64,000 nucleotides of DNA from Methylobacter marinus A45 (lineage in GTDB: Bacteria; Pseudomonadota; Gammaproteobacteria; Methylococcales; Methylomonadaceae), in assembly GCF_000383855.1 (NCBI RefSeq), contig NZ_KB912877.1:3822718-3886717 (forward strand), given 5' to 3'. Below, in pieces: positions 44,786-52,084 of this stretch. The position numbers were made by a program, and so were the translations under genes. Within the stretch, counting starts at the first letter, position 1; each line of letters opens with the position of its first letter. Below the pieces are notes generated by a model. It was not told the DNA's origin. It searched no databases and saw only the letters and a list, made by a program, of their open reading frames with translations.

Positions 44786-45142
44786 TTACTCGGCCGCATC
44801 GTCCTTGTCCGGGCCGTTATGATCATTGACACGGCCGGTTCTTCTAGTAGACTGAATAGCGTGAAAGCCCTGAAGCTTGCGCTCCCCGGTGTCGTGATAA
44901 CGGCTGGGCCAGATCACTTTGGGGTGAACGCCTAAGGCTTCGGCGATACGTTTTTCAGCGATTGGAAAACTGAAACGCAAGGCTTTGGAAAGCGTGCCGC
45001 CGCTTTTCAGGCCGTGATGCTCGGCTAGGGAGGCCAATGTCCAGCCCGCCTTGTGCAAGGCGGCGAGAATATCGGCAGGGTGCCAGTCCTGCGCGAGGGT
45101 TTCCTCGCCAGTGCTGGCATTTTTTTGGTCTTCTGTATTCAT
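44786..45142 (-). CDS. Ner-family DNA-binding early regulator
   Basis: 118 residues. DWHPADILAALHKAGWTLASL, then the HTH GLKSGGTLSKALRFSFPIAEK and EALGVHPKVIWPSRYHD are signature sequences of Ner/Nlp proteins, which negatively regulate early transcription in Mu. First gene of the leftward early operon, divergent from the repressor. Longer than Mu Ner (75 aa) with a charged tail. Confidence 0.9.
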   Translation of the reverse strand: MNTEDQKNASTGEETLAQDWHPADILAALHKAGWTLASLAEHHGLKSGGTLSKALRFSFPIAEKRIAEALGVHPKVIWPSRYHDTGERKLQGFHAIQSTRRTGRVNDHNGPDKDDAAE

Positions 45143-45361
45143 GTTGTGGAATCCTTAAAAAATAACTAACGAGTGAATATTTAACGCCAAATATGGCGTA
45201 CTGTCAACGCATTTTGCGCAATATTTAGAGCGCAACGCTAACCAAATCTTACTACCTGGGTTTAATGTGAAAAATAACTATAAAAATCAAGAAATTGCAT
45301 CATATAAAAATGCAACGCTAGATGATGCTCTTGTGCAACGCTACGCCATATATAGCGTTTC
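45143..45361. promoter_or_regulatory. Divergent operator/promoter region between repressor and ner
   Basis: 219 bp with repeated words. The decamer TGCAACGCTA occurs at 45311-45320 and 45334-45343. AACGCTA-(9)-TAGCGTT is a perfect palindrome at 45337-45359, ending directly at the repressor start. ACGCCAAATATGGCGT is a palindrome at 45184-45199, and GCGCAAYGCTA-like words lie near 45230-45240. They fit operators for the repressor and Ner. Promoters for both directions are expected here; no clean -35/-10 pair was identified. Confidence 0.7.
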
Positions 45362-46057
45362 ATGACGGTCGGGGAAAGATTAAAGCGATGGAGATCGCTT
45401 AAAAAGATAGGCCAAAAGGAAGCAAGCGCCATATCCGGGGTGTCATACAGTACATATCAAAAGTACGAACTGGATAGCAGCTTGCCTGGTGCTGAAGCAA
45501 TAGAAGGCTTTATTCGCGCGGGAATCAACGCTAACTGGTTGCTGACTGGTCAAGGTGAAATGCTGCTGAGTGAAGCCGTCGGTGCAGCTGCTCCGCCTGG
45601 CGTCGCATCCATCAAGGAGCAGGAAAAGAAAATAGACGACTCAGAATTCGAACTGGTGCCGTATTTGGATATAGAAGCATCGGCGGGGAACGGCAGCCTG
45701 ATTGATCAGGAGCTTCAGACCAGTCAGATGGCGTTCAGGCGGGACTGGCTGATTCAGCGTGGCCTGCAATCAAGCAAATGTACACTGATCAAAGCCAGGG
45801 GAGACAGCATGGAGCCGACGATCCACGACGGCGACCTGCTCCTGGTAGACCGGCGCATCGTCTCCATCAAGGATGACGCCATATATATAATAGAGTCGGA
45901 AAATCATCTGGTCGTTAAACGCGTCCAGCAGGCCCTGGACGGTTCGCTGATCATCATCAGCGACAATCCGCGTTATGAAAAGCAGGTCATCAGCCCGGAG
46001 CGGGCCAGGGAGTTAAAAATCACCGGCCGCGTCCGCTGGTACGGCCATGAAATTTGA
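45362..46057 (+). CDS. Phage repressor, LexA/CI-type (S24 peptidase)
   Basis: 231 residues. N-terminal HTH (LKKIGQKEASAISGVSYSTYQKYE, 13-36), linker, and S24 peptidase domain with Ser149 in GDSMEPTIHDGDLLLVD and Lys186 in LVVKRV; a likely self-cleavage AG is at about 108-109 (IEASAGNGS). Maintains lysogeny and would be inactivated during SOS. Transcribed away from ner. The ATG touches the operator palindrome and has no obvious ribosome binding site, so it may be leaderless or poorly translated. Confidence 0.93.
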   Translation: MTVGERLKRWRSLKKIGQKEASAISGVSYSTYQKYELDSSLPGAEAIEGFIRAGINANWLLTGQGEMLLSEAVGAAAPPGVASIKEQEKKIDDSEFELVPYLDIEASAGNGSLIDQELQTSQMAFRRDWLIQRGLQSSKCTLIKARGDSMEPTIHDGDLLLVDRRIVSIKDDAIYIIESENHLVVKRVQQALDGSLIIISDNPRYEKQVISPERARELKITGRVRWYGHEI

Positions 46058-46083
46058 TTTATCGTTAAAGATTGGATAATTGC

Positions 46084-46258
46084 TGTGTCAAATAACGCAC
46101 AAATTTGGTTTAAGCCGGCCAAATTTGTGCCAAATAACGCACAAATGAAAAAAACGCCAAAAATTCACTGAAGCCCAGTCGTTCCGCCACGTTCGGCCAC
46201 ATTCCGCATCATTCCGCTGATTCTCTGACTGTGCCAAATATATCCCCTCCTCACACTG
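46084..46258. repeat. Prophage end: candidate transposase binding sites (repressor end)
   Basis: Three related sites in inverse orientation to the other prophage end: TGTGTCAAATAACGC at 46084-46098, TGTGCCAAATAACGC at 46126-46140, and TGTGCCAAATAT at 46230-46241 in the terminal 26 bp. Asymmetric spacing, as in Mu attL. The end follows the repressor stop by about 200 bp. Confidence 0.7.
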
Positions 46259-46263
46259 CCTGC

Positions 46264-46450
46264 GCCCGGCTATCGACATTCTTTGACAAGCTGTTTCTGC
46301 AATTTCAGCCAATGCCTGAGCATGGTCTTTAAATGCTTCAATATTGTCTAACATTTCCTCGAACGCTTCGGGATTCTCAATGTTTAATTTACTCAGTTCG
46401 CCTGATGACCTTGCACATGCCAGCAAAGCCAGGCGCCGATGCATCCGCAT
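46264..46450 (-). pseudogene. Host ORF interrupted by the prophage
   Basis: Reading frame from ATG 46450 (MRMHRRLALLACARSSGELS, then EEMLDNIEAFKDHAQALAEI, then MSIAGR) runs into the prophage end. If the prophage and one CCTGC copy are removed, the frame continues in the left flank as RKSQFNKPWIREIQSRLVF and stops at TGA near 8440, about 90 residues in all. A small helical protein of no recognised family. Reality of the gene is not certain, but the clean frame across the junction supports the deduced ends. Confidence 0.5.
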
Positions 46451-46634
46451 GAGTCGCTGGCTGTTCGTTCCATTTCGTTAAGATCCGTTACTGTTAGGTG
46501 TAGTGGCTCGCATTCGAAACTGGCCGGGCTCGCAATATCTGCAAATGAGCTTACATTTTATTAGTGCAGGCTCTCATTAATTGCGACTAGAAAAGTGCTC
46601 ACGAATCTTTGAAATAACAACGATAGTCAAATAT

Positions 46635-46996
46635 CGACCCCTATGTGTAGATGCTAACTATGTGTAGTGCGATGATATTTGCTGGCTGAAAACCACAATC
46701 ATATTGGCTTATAAGGAAGCCGAAAGCTTACCAGCTGAACATAGTTTTTGCTGTTGATCTGAAGCCGAAATCTCTCGCTTCGATACGCAGAGACTGGCTT
46801 GACTCAGAAAAGCTATAAATTTGGCACGAATCCAAGAGCCAAAATATAGAAAATAAGCGATTTCTTATCAAGTGATGCGCTGACGGTGCTCCCTCAGGAG
46901 CAGAAACTATGTATAGATGCTTTCGGCCCGATGCAAGAGCCGGCCTGCCGTCGATAGCTATAACTGCACATAGTTAGCATCTACACATAGGGGTCG
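46635..46996. repeat. 362-bp element with 30-bp perfect inverted ends
   Basis: CGACCCCTATGTGTAGATGC starting at 46635 is repeated as its exact reverse complement over 30 bp ending at 46996 (46635-46664 and 46967-46996, all 30 positions match). The interior of about 300 bp has no gene and contains further copies of ACTATGT(G/A)TAGAT-like words. Structure suggests a MITE or a foldback element. Confidence 0.8.
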
Positions 46997-47021
46997 CTAT
47001 GTTAAGCTTAACATAGCGACC
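46992..47021. repeat. 30-bp perfect palindrome
   Basis: GGTCGCTATGTTAAG followed directly by its reverse complement, with no spacer, centred on AAGCTT. Its left edge overlaps the right arm of the 362-bp inverted-repeat element. Can form a cruciform or a long hairpin in single strands. Confidence 0.85.
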
Positions 47022-47306
47022 CGCTGCAGTCTTTCACTCGGATTTTTTGAATGGCAATAATTAGCAGTATAGCGGCCAGTTGCTGAGTTGCTTGGACACA
47101 TCAGCTGTAAACAAAAGTATTAAAGTATTGAAGTTATCTGGATCTGGTTATCGTGAAAATGGCGTATGTTATCCCGTTTAGAGCCACAACATTTTCGGAA
47201 AAATTGTTTTGATGCTGTGGTGCAGTGTGTAAGATATGCAGATCTAGAGAATTACTTGTTATGTGTTTGATTAACTAAGGAGCGTGTTTTGGGGAAAGGG
47301 ATAAAA

Positions 47307-48233
47307 ATGGAATTCGCGAAAAAGAAAGATTCAGGTGATGCGGTCTTCCATGTCTCAAAATTACAGAAATCAGACAACGAAAATTTGGGTTGTAGGTATT
47401 GTGGAGCTGATATTCAGTATGTATCGGCTCATACTAGAGGTGCATCAAAAACGCCTGTATCAGCACACCTAAAACTATGGCAGGATGCAGAGCATAGAAA
47501 TAGTTGCGGTTATTCAGTAAAAGGAGCTGTTGAATTTTTAGTTGCCGATTCAAAGTCCGTAGAAAACACCAACCCTATATTTGTGTTGCAGAATGATGGA
47601 AGCTATCTATTCAGAATGAACATCCTGATAGATGCACAAAAAGTAGCTCAGAACATAACAGAGTCTGGAGGTAGGTTCGAATCTAGTGAGCATTTATCAA
47701 CTCGAAGAAACTACATTCGTTCTGAGGAACAGTTAGCCTCTTATTTTCGCTCCGCTGCTGGAATAGTCAAGTTAAGGTCGCTGATTCAAGAGTCCTCTGA
47801 TGTTGAAGAGCTAAAAAGGCTCGTAAAAATTCAGTATAAAAATGGCTTCATTTCCTGGAATGACTTTTACTATGACGACACGAGATATCATATACTGTTT
47901 AACAGGCTGGCAAAAGGAAACCTTCCGCATCCAGTTGCTGTAAGTGTCACGCTAAAAGGAACGGTTGGGCTTAACAAGGAAGCCAGATATTTTCCATGGA
48001 GTTTTCAGTGCTACAGCCAGATAAATGAAGAGAATAAAAAAAGGCGTGTATATATCCCTAGGCTGCAACTAGCCAAAGAGAGCTTACATAGATCGATGTC
48101 GGATGGTGAAACATTCTTAATTGTTGGTGATGCTTGGTCAAATAAAGTAAAAGATGATTTCTCAATCTTCAGGAGTTTTAACATCTCTGTTTATAATAAA
48201 TCACAGTTCAAGAAAGAATTGGATGCAGAGTAA
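47307..48233 (+). CDS. Cassette gene 1, unknown protein with N-terminal Cys motif
   Basis: 308 residues from ATG 47307, preceded by GGGGAAAGGG. Near residues 29-68 lie CRYCGAD and a later Cys (HRNSCGYSV) in a layout like the competence-type zinc motif C-x2-C...H-x3-C. The middle is mostly helical; the C terminus ends in a nuclease-like strand pattern (FLIVGDAWSN). A-T rich relative to host genes. Followed at once by an attC site. No family recognised with confidence. Confidence 0.75.
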   Translation: MEFAKKKDSGDAVFHVSKLQKSDNENLGCRYCGADIQYVSAHTRGASKTPVSAHLKLWQDAEHRNSCGYSVKGAVEFLVADSKSVENTNPIFVLQNDGSYLFRMNILIDAQKVAQNITESGGRFESSEHLSTRRNYIRSEEQLASYFRSAAGIVKLRSLIQESSDVEELKRLVKIQYKNGFISWNDFYYDDTRYHILFNRLAKGNLPHPVAVSVTLKGTVGLNKEARYFPWSFQCYSQINEENKKRRVYIPRLQLAKESLHRSMSDGETFLIVGDAWSNKVKDDFSIFRSFNISVYNKSQFKKELDAE

Positions 48234-48235
48234 AT

Positions 48236-48291
48236 ACATAACAAGCAACTGCAGCGGATCGAATTTCGCTGCGCTGAGTTGAACGTTATGA
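48236..48291 (+). other. attC recombination site 1
   Basis: 56 bp from ACATAAC to GTTATGA. Inner arms AACTGCAGCG and CGCTGCGCTGAGTT pair with one bulge, and the outer core motifs RYYYAAC/GTTRRRY are present in relaxed form. Typical short integron attC ending the first cassette. Confidence 0.8.
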
Positions 48292-48304
48292 GCAAGGAGA
48301 GAAA

Positions 48305-48889
48305 ATGAAGAAATATATATTAGCTTTGGTAGTCCTAATACTTACCCCTACTTGGGCTGTGGCAGAGGATGGAGCATCGCTTCTGCTAGAGGGGTCTTTA
48401 GGAAGTTTGATCGCACTTAGAGACAATTTTTTCATCGAGTATAGTGATCAAGTGTCAGATGGTTGCCTTTCTCAGCCCTCAAAAATGAAAGACAAGATGG
48501 AGCTTGTACTTAGACAAAATGGTTTCTCAATTGCCGCAGAGGAATCATTTCTTCCAAATAAAATAACTATTACAGCTTTGGGGTTTGCAACAAATTCATC
48601 TTCCTGTGCTGTGCACCTTGATGCCAACTTCGTGTTTTGGGGTAGTGTGGTCGTGCCATATGCTCAAACAGTACCTGATGGGCCGAACACCCTAGCGCCA
48701 ATTACTTTTCCAATTGGTAGCATCATATTGACCGGAAGCAAAAGTAGCATGCAAGAAAGGATTGAAACGCAAATCAAAGAGTTTGCTGAAGGTTTATATT
48801 TGAGTATTTCCCGCGCCAAAGATGACGTAAAGAAAAAATTCCCACAGATTCTAGAGTATCAAGCTCAACAAAAGGCGCAGAAAAAATAA
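48305..48889 (+). CDS. Cassette gene 2, secreted protein of unknown function
   Basis: 194 residues with a clear signal peptide (MKKYILALVVLILTPTWAVA, cleavage after AVA). The mature part contains two Cys (SDGCLSQPS, SSCAVHLD) that may form a disulfide, and a glycine/serine segment. Periplasmic or surface location predicted. No recognised family. Confidence 0.75.
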   Translation: MKKYILALVVLILTPTWAVAEDGASLLLEGSLGSLIALRDNFFIEYSDQVSDGCLSQPSKMKDKMELVLRQNGFSIAAEESFLPNKITITALGFATNSSSCAVHLDANFVFWGSVVVPYAQTVPDGPNTLAPITFPIGSIILTGSKSSMQERIETQIKEFAEGLYLSISRAKDDVKKKFPQILEYQAQQKAQKK

Positions 48890-48891
48890 AC

Positions 48892-48987
48892 TCATAACAA
48901 GCGGCTCCACCGGACAAATTTTATTGTCACCTTTTTTGTTCCAAAAAAGCCGCCAACAAAATTTGCTCGGTGAGCCGGGCGTTATGC
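48892..48987 (+). other. attC recombination site 2
   Basis: 96 bp from TCATAAC to GTTATGC. Arms GGCTCCACCGGACAAATTTT and AAAATTTGCTCGGTGAGCC pair with small bulges. Related in sequence to site 4. Confidence 0.82.
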
Positions 48988-49001
48988 TTCTAGAATGAAG
49001 G

Positions 49002-49172
49002 ATGGAAATTATTATTGTTGATTGGAAAATAATTGAGTCAGAAGAAGATTTTTACTCAAGTTTTCTGCCTCAAGTTAAAGCACCTGTTTGACATGGGCAT
49101 GATCTTGACGCTCTCAATGACAGCCTGGCTACTGGCCAAATAATAAAATTGAACTACCATTACCTTAGTTAA
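49002..49172 (+). pseudogene. Cassette gene 3, broken barstar-like inhibitor
   Basis: Frame MEIIIVDWKIIESEEDFYSS, then QVKAPV, stop TGA at 49089, then HGHDLDALNDSLATGQIIKL. The conserved barstar motif APxWHGxNLDALxDSL is recognisable, and TGA replaces the TGG tryptophan codon. The reading frame also ends early, after 56 codons against about 90 for barstar, so the C-terminal half is missing. Barstar-family proteins inhibit ribonucleases; this copy is likely dead. Confidence 0.75.
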
Positions 49173-49223
49173 TAAAAACACCAGTGAGTCAAGGGGAATG
49201 GAAGTTGTCGTTCAGTAATAAAA

Positions 49224-49296
49224 ACATAACAAACGCGTCAATTGGGACTGGTTTTCCGCTGGCGCTCCAAACCAGCCCATTACGCTTGCGTTAGGC
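49224..49296 (+). other. attC recombination site 3
   Basis: 73 bp from ACATAAC to GTTAGGC. Inner arms CTGGTTT/AAACCAG and GCGTCAATTGGG/CCCATTACGC pair. Confidence 0.82.
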
Positions 49297-49301
49297 GAAG
49301 T

Positions 49302-49925
49302 ATGAGCATCGATTTAGAGATAGAAACACTTGAAAAGTGGATTTCACATCTTCCGAAGATAGGTATGGAAACCTTAGGTGGCGATGGTAAGCCAATGTAT
49401 ATATTGGATTTCATAATCATAGGCGTTATCAAACGTTCGCTGAGCTTAGCAAGCGGGCTGCATGATTTAGTCAAATCTAAGAACATGACTTGTTGTCGTG
49501 CCATTGTGAGAATGGAACTAGATACCGTAAGCCGATTATTGGCATACACATATGTTGATGAGCCATCTGAAATGGCAAAGTCTATTATTAGTGGCAAAGC
49601 ACTTAGTTCATTTAAGTGTCGTGATGGCAAGCAACTCCGAGATGGCTATCTAATCGACAAGATGAGTGAAAAACATCCTTGGGTTAAGGATGTATATAAG
49701 TATACATCAGGCTATGTACACTTTTCTGAAAGGCAGGTTTTCGATTCAATTTGTTCGCTAGGCGATGATGAAGAAAGAACTGTTACATTCCAAGTCAGCA
49801 AAGAAGATAATAATTTCCCAGAAGAAAGCTGGATAGAAATCGTGGCCTGTTTCAATGAAATGTTGTCCATTTTAGGTGAACTTCTTGTCACATACAGGAA
49901 CGAATTAAAGCAGGCCAAGGCGTGA
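49302..49925 (+). CDS. Cassette gene 4, unknown (DUF5677-like) protein
   Basis: 207 residues from ATG 49302. All-helical pattern with LVKSKNMTCCRAIVRMELDTVSRLLAY in the middle and YTSGYVHFSERQVF later. This resembles DUF5677/HEPN-related fold proteins that have a conserved arginine and histidine; the R..H spacing is not the strict HEPN one. Cytoplasmic. Ends 9 bp before attC 4. Confidence 0.7.
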   Translation: MSIDLEIETLEKWISHLPKIGMETLGGDGKPMYILDFIIIGVIKRSLSLASGLHDLVKSKNMTCCRAIVRMELDTVSRLLAYTYVDEPSEMAKSIISGKALSSFKCRDGKQLRDGYLIDKMSEKHPWVKDVYKYTSGYVHFSERQVFDSICSLGDDEERTVTFQVSKEDNNFPEESWIEIVACFNEMLSILGELLVTYRNELKQAKA

Positions 49926-49933
49926 CAAAGTGC

Positions 49934-50038
49934 GCCTAACAAACGTCTGCACCGGACAAATTTCCGCTGTCACCTTTTGTGCAAAAACACGCACAAAAGG
50001 TGACAGCGGAAATTTGTCTGGTGAGCCGGGCGTTATGT
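49934..50038 (+). other. attC recombination site 4, long hairpin
   Basis: 105 bp from GCCTAAC to GTTATGT. Contains an almost perfect inverted repeat of about 33 bp (CACCGGACAAATTTCCGCTG... and its complement) around an AAAAACAC loop. Longer than the neighbours and related to site 2. Confidence 0.85.
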
Positions 50039-50044
50039 CGAATA

Positions 50045-50305
50045 ATGACTAAGCGGCGAAAAATATTTTTTGGGCGTGGGATGATCCTGTCGTTCCTGGC
50101 ATTGGGGTATGCCGGAATAAGTGTTGTTTTTTACTCGTGGCTTAACGCAGCCAATTCTGAACGTTGGTCTGCTACAAAAGCTGGATTATGGGCTGGTGGA
50201 GCACTATTATCAGCAGTGTTGTTTGTTTGCCTGTTTGTTTACTGTTTGAGGGCTTTAATTAAAAATGCGAACCAAGCATACAGGAATGAAAAAAGTTCAA
50301 CATAA
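50045..50305 (+). CDS. Cassette gene 5, small membrane protein
   Basis: 86 residues from ATG 50045 (MTKRRKIFFGRGMILSFLALGY). Two transmembrane helices (MILSFLALGYAGISVVFYSW and LWAGGALLSAVLFVCLFVYCL) with basic N terminus. Short soluble loop and C-terminal tail. The stop overlaps attC 5 by a few bases, a feature of cassette genes. Unknown function. Confidence 0.75.
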   Translation: MTKRRKIFFGRGMILSFLALGYAGISVVFYSWLNAANSERWSATKAGLWAGGALLSAVLFVCLFVYCLRALIKNANQAYRNEKSST

Positions 50306-50362
50306 CACAGCGCTCAAGGTGACGCTCCGCTTCACTACGCGCCCCTTAGCTTTGCGTTAGGC
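50300..50362 (+). other. attC recombination site 5
   Basis: 63 bp from ACATAAC to GTTAGGC, arms AAGGTGACGC and GCGCCCCTT imperfectly paired. Confidence 0.78.
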
Positions 50363-50435
50363 ATTCAAAAGTTAGCACATCAAAACAGACGAAGGTTACA
50401 ATGTTTTCAATTAAGAACGCTTACGAGATTTAGTT

Positions 50436-50810
50436 GTGGCGCAATTAATAGTACTTTTATTATTCTGTTGCATCTTTTATCCAACTTTACGGGCAATAGT
50501 AGCTCTTGTAATTGTAATTTGGTATTTTGGCTGGCAGATTGTACTCGGAATGTTTATGTTTATGTTTATATCATTAATAATCGTAAATACGGATTTAGCC
50601 TTTTCAACTCAGACTGATAAAAAGCAAGGTAAACCTCCCAAATTAACTAGAGAACAACAACTTTGTTATAGGTGGGCAACTGAGCATAAATTTTGGCGAA
50701 ACTCAATTCGAGATGAAGCAACATTTTTAAAGATTTTGAATAATCCAAAAGTAAAATTGGAAAAACAGTATAAAAATTATTTACAGAAAAAAGAGCATGA
50801 ATCGCGATAA
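50436..50810 (+). CDS. Cassette gene 6, membrane protein of unknown function
   Basis: 124 residues from GTG 50436. Two or three N-terminal transmembrane segments (LIVLLLFCCIFYPTLRAIVA, then WQIVLGMFMFMFISLIIV) followed by a basic cytoplasmic tail (KKQGKPPKLTREQQLCYRW). A tiny 10-codon frame starting at ATG 50401 precedes it and could act as a leader. No attC is clear after it, because IS debris begins at 50836. Confidence 0.65.
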   Translation: MAQLIVLLLFCCIFYPTLRAIVALVIVIWYFGWQIVLGMFMFMFISLIIVNTDLAFSTQTDKKQGKPPKLTREQQLCYRWATEHKFWRNSIRDEATFLKILNNPKVKLEKQYKNYLQKKEHESR

Positions 50811-50835
50811 GGCGCAAAATGCTTACCAACGCATC

Positions 50836-51046
50836 ATCAAAGGGGTCAGACACTGAGGTATCCCCAGAAAATATCGATAGAAAACAAAATGTTCTGAGGT
50901 ATTTTGCCCCACTAAACTCTCAAGTGGCGCTAAAATAGGATTTTCTTCCCAAAAAAGCATCAGCGGGAGAGTCTTATGTCGCTCGTTAACACCCTGCATA
51001 CCTTGTTAAAACAATCACTCCCCAACCTTCATGGCGCCCGCCTCAA
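50836..51046 (+). mobile_element. Remnant of IS4-family element, 5' end
   Basis: ATCAAAGGGGTCAGACACTGAGG and the following about 200 bp match the reverse complement of the 5' end of the IS4-family element at 53263-56090, including its terminal repeat, leader and the first codons (MSLVNTLHTLLKQSL-like). It ends inside the transposase start and is joined to the MITE. Confidence 0.85.
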
Positions 51047-51056
51047 AAGGCTAGTG

Positions 51057-51261
51057 GGGTCAGGTCTAGTTTAGTAGTGTTGTTTACAAATCATCAAGGT
51101 TGAACAGCCAGCCCCCCCCTGACAAATCCCGGAGTGCGGAATTACCGTGCTGGGCATTTCAAAACTCTTCGCTTTGAAAAAAAGGAGCGGGTTGAATTAT
51201 AAAATAAACCCGGCTCATTTATTTCTCATTTCCAAAAAAGCTGTGAATCTAGACCTGACCC
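51057..51261. mobile_element. MITE-like element, copy 1 (205 bp)
   Basis: Terminal inverted repeats GGGTCAGGTCTAG (51057-51069) and CTAGACCTGACCC (51249-51261) flank a 180-bp interior without a gene. A near-identical copy lies at 56186-56389. Length and ends are those of a miniature inverted-repeat transposable element. Confidence 0.85.
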
Positions 51262-51277
51262 TTCTGCCGGTCTCCGA

Positions 51278-51436
51278 ATGGAAATTGGCTCTTATACGCA
51301 CGAGGATTCGATTATAGGCGCGGAACTCTATTGGCGATATATCAAAACCTCCGATACAAGAAGATATAGCGTTAGTGTTTTGATGGCATGCGCTAAATTT
51401 ATTGCCCAGAATGAAGTAATCAAGGATTATATATAG
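51278..51436 (+). pseudogene. Fragment of an unknown cassette gene
   Basis: A 52-codon frame (MEIGSYTHEDSIIGAELYWR, then RRYSVSVLMACAKFIAQNEV) ending TAG. The frame is also open upstream to the MITE edge, so this is probably the C-terminal piece of a gene cut by the MITE/IS insertion. No family recognised. Confidence 0.5.
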
Positions 51437-51483
51437 AAAACTATTTAGTTAGTTATTGGACTTTTACAACAAAGATAAATCGC

Positions 51484-51948
51484 ATGGACACAAAAAGACT
51501 TACATCTATTGCCGGCGATGTGGCAATCGGAATATTTGTTCCAGATTATGTCAGAGCCATATACTCAGCTTTATCGGACTCGCAGAGCGACGTGAAAGCG
51601 GCCGAATCCAAAGGCATTCCTACTCTTGAGGAAGAAGCGCGAAAGCAGCAGATACTCATGGAATTTCAAGCCCACCAAGCTCGTGTCGCTCAGGAACTTG
51701 CTATAGCTGAGCGAATTTCGGTGTCGAGCGAGGTTGAAATTGAGGAGTATTATGACATATCGGGAAAGGGGCACGCAGGGGCCAAAGCTGAAAAGGAAGC
51801 AGTTTCATTTGGTGTTGGTGGAGAAGGGCGTCGCGTAACAAAGCGGATTATCCGTTTTTCTGGATGGAACACATCTGAACTATCCGAGGGCGAGGCCCAA
51901 CCAGACATTCAACTCAACAGCCCTGCCTCCGACGGGCCTGCGGGTTAA
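51484..51948 (+). CDS. Cassette gene 7, unknown soluble protein
   Basis: 154 residues (MDTKRLTSIAGDVAIGIFVPDYV). Contains an alpha-helical middle (EEEARKQQILMEFQAHQARVAQELAIAERI) and a Gly-rich segment (SGKGHAGAKAEKEAVSFGVGGEG). The stop lies inside the following attC. No family recognised; the C terminus reads SPASDGPAG. Confidence 0.68.
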   Translation: MDTKRLTSIAGDVAIGIFVPDYVRAIYSALSDSQSDVKAAESKGIPTLEEEARKQQILMEFQAHQARVAQELAIAERISVSSEVEIEEYYDISGKGHAGAKAEKEAVSFGVGGEGRRVTKRIIRFSGWNTSELSEGEAQPDIQLNSPASDGPAG

Positions 51949-51962
51949 TTTGAGCGTTAGGC
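51912..51962 (+). other. attC recombination site 6
   Basis: 51 bp from ACTCAAC to GTTAGGC, with GCCC..GGGC and CTGC/CGGG-type arms. Overlaps the last codons of the preceding gene. Confidence 0.72.
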
Positions 51963-52084
51963 GCTTATATGCACAAGGGCACTCGAATAACTTTCTTACC
52001 CGTAAAAAAGAGCAGTAGAAGGCTCGGAAAGGCGAAAAGCCCGCGATTCACTTGATTTTACCCCGACAAAGAACTTTTCACGAT

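Larger units (their letters stand above)
46451..47306. other. Non-coding region before the cassette array
   Basis: No credible gene in about 850 bp on either strand. It contains the 362-bp inverted-repeat element and a 30-bp palindrome listed separately. The palindrome centre reads GTTAAGC/GCTTAAC, which matches the integron core consensus in both directions. A GTTATGT close to 47262 might mark the end of a decayed attC before the first cassette gene. No integrase gene (intI) is visible. Confidence 0.6.

Noticed and set aside
46451..47288. Integron integrase gene or attI
   Set aside because: No frame longer than about 40 codons resembles a tyrosine recombinase here, and no attI could be identified.
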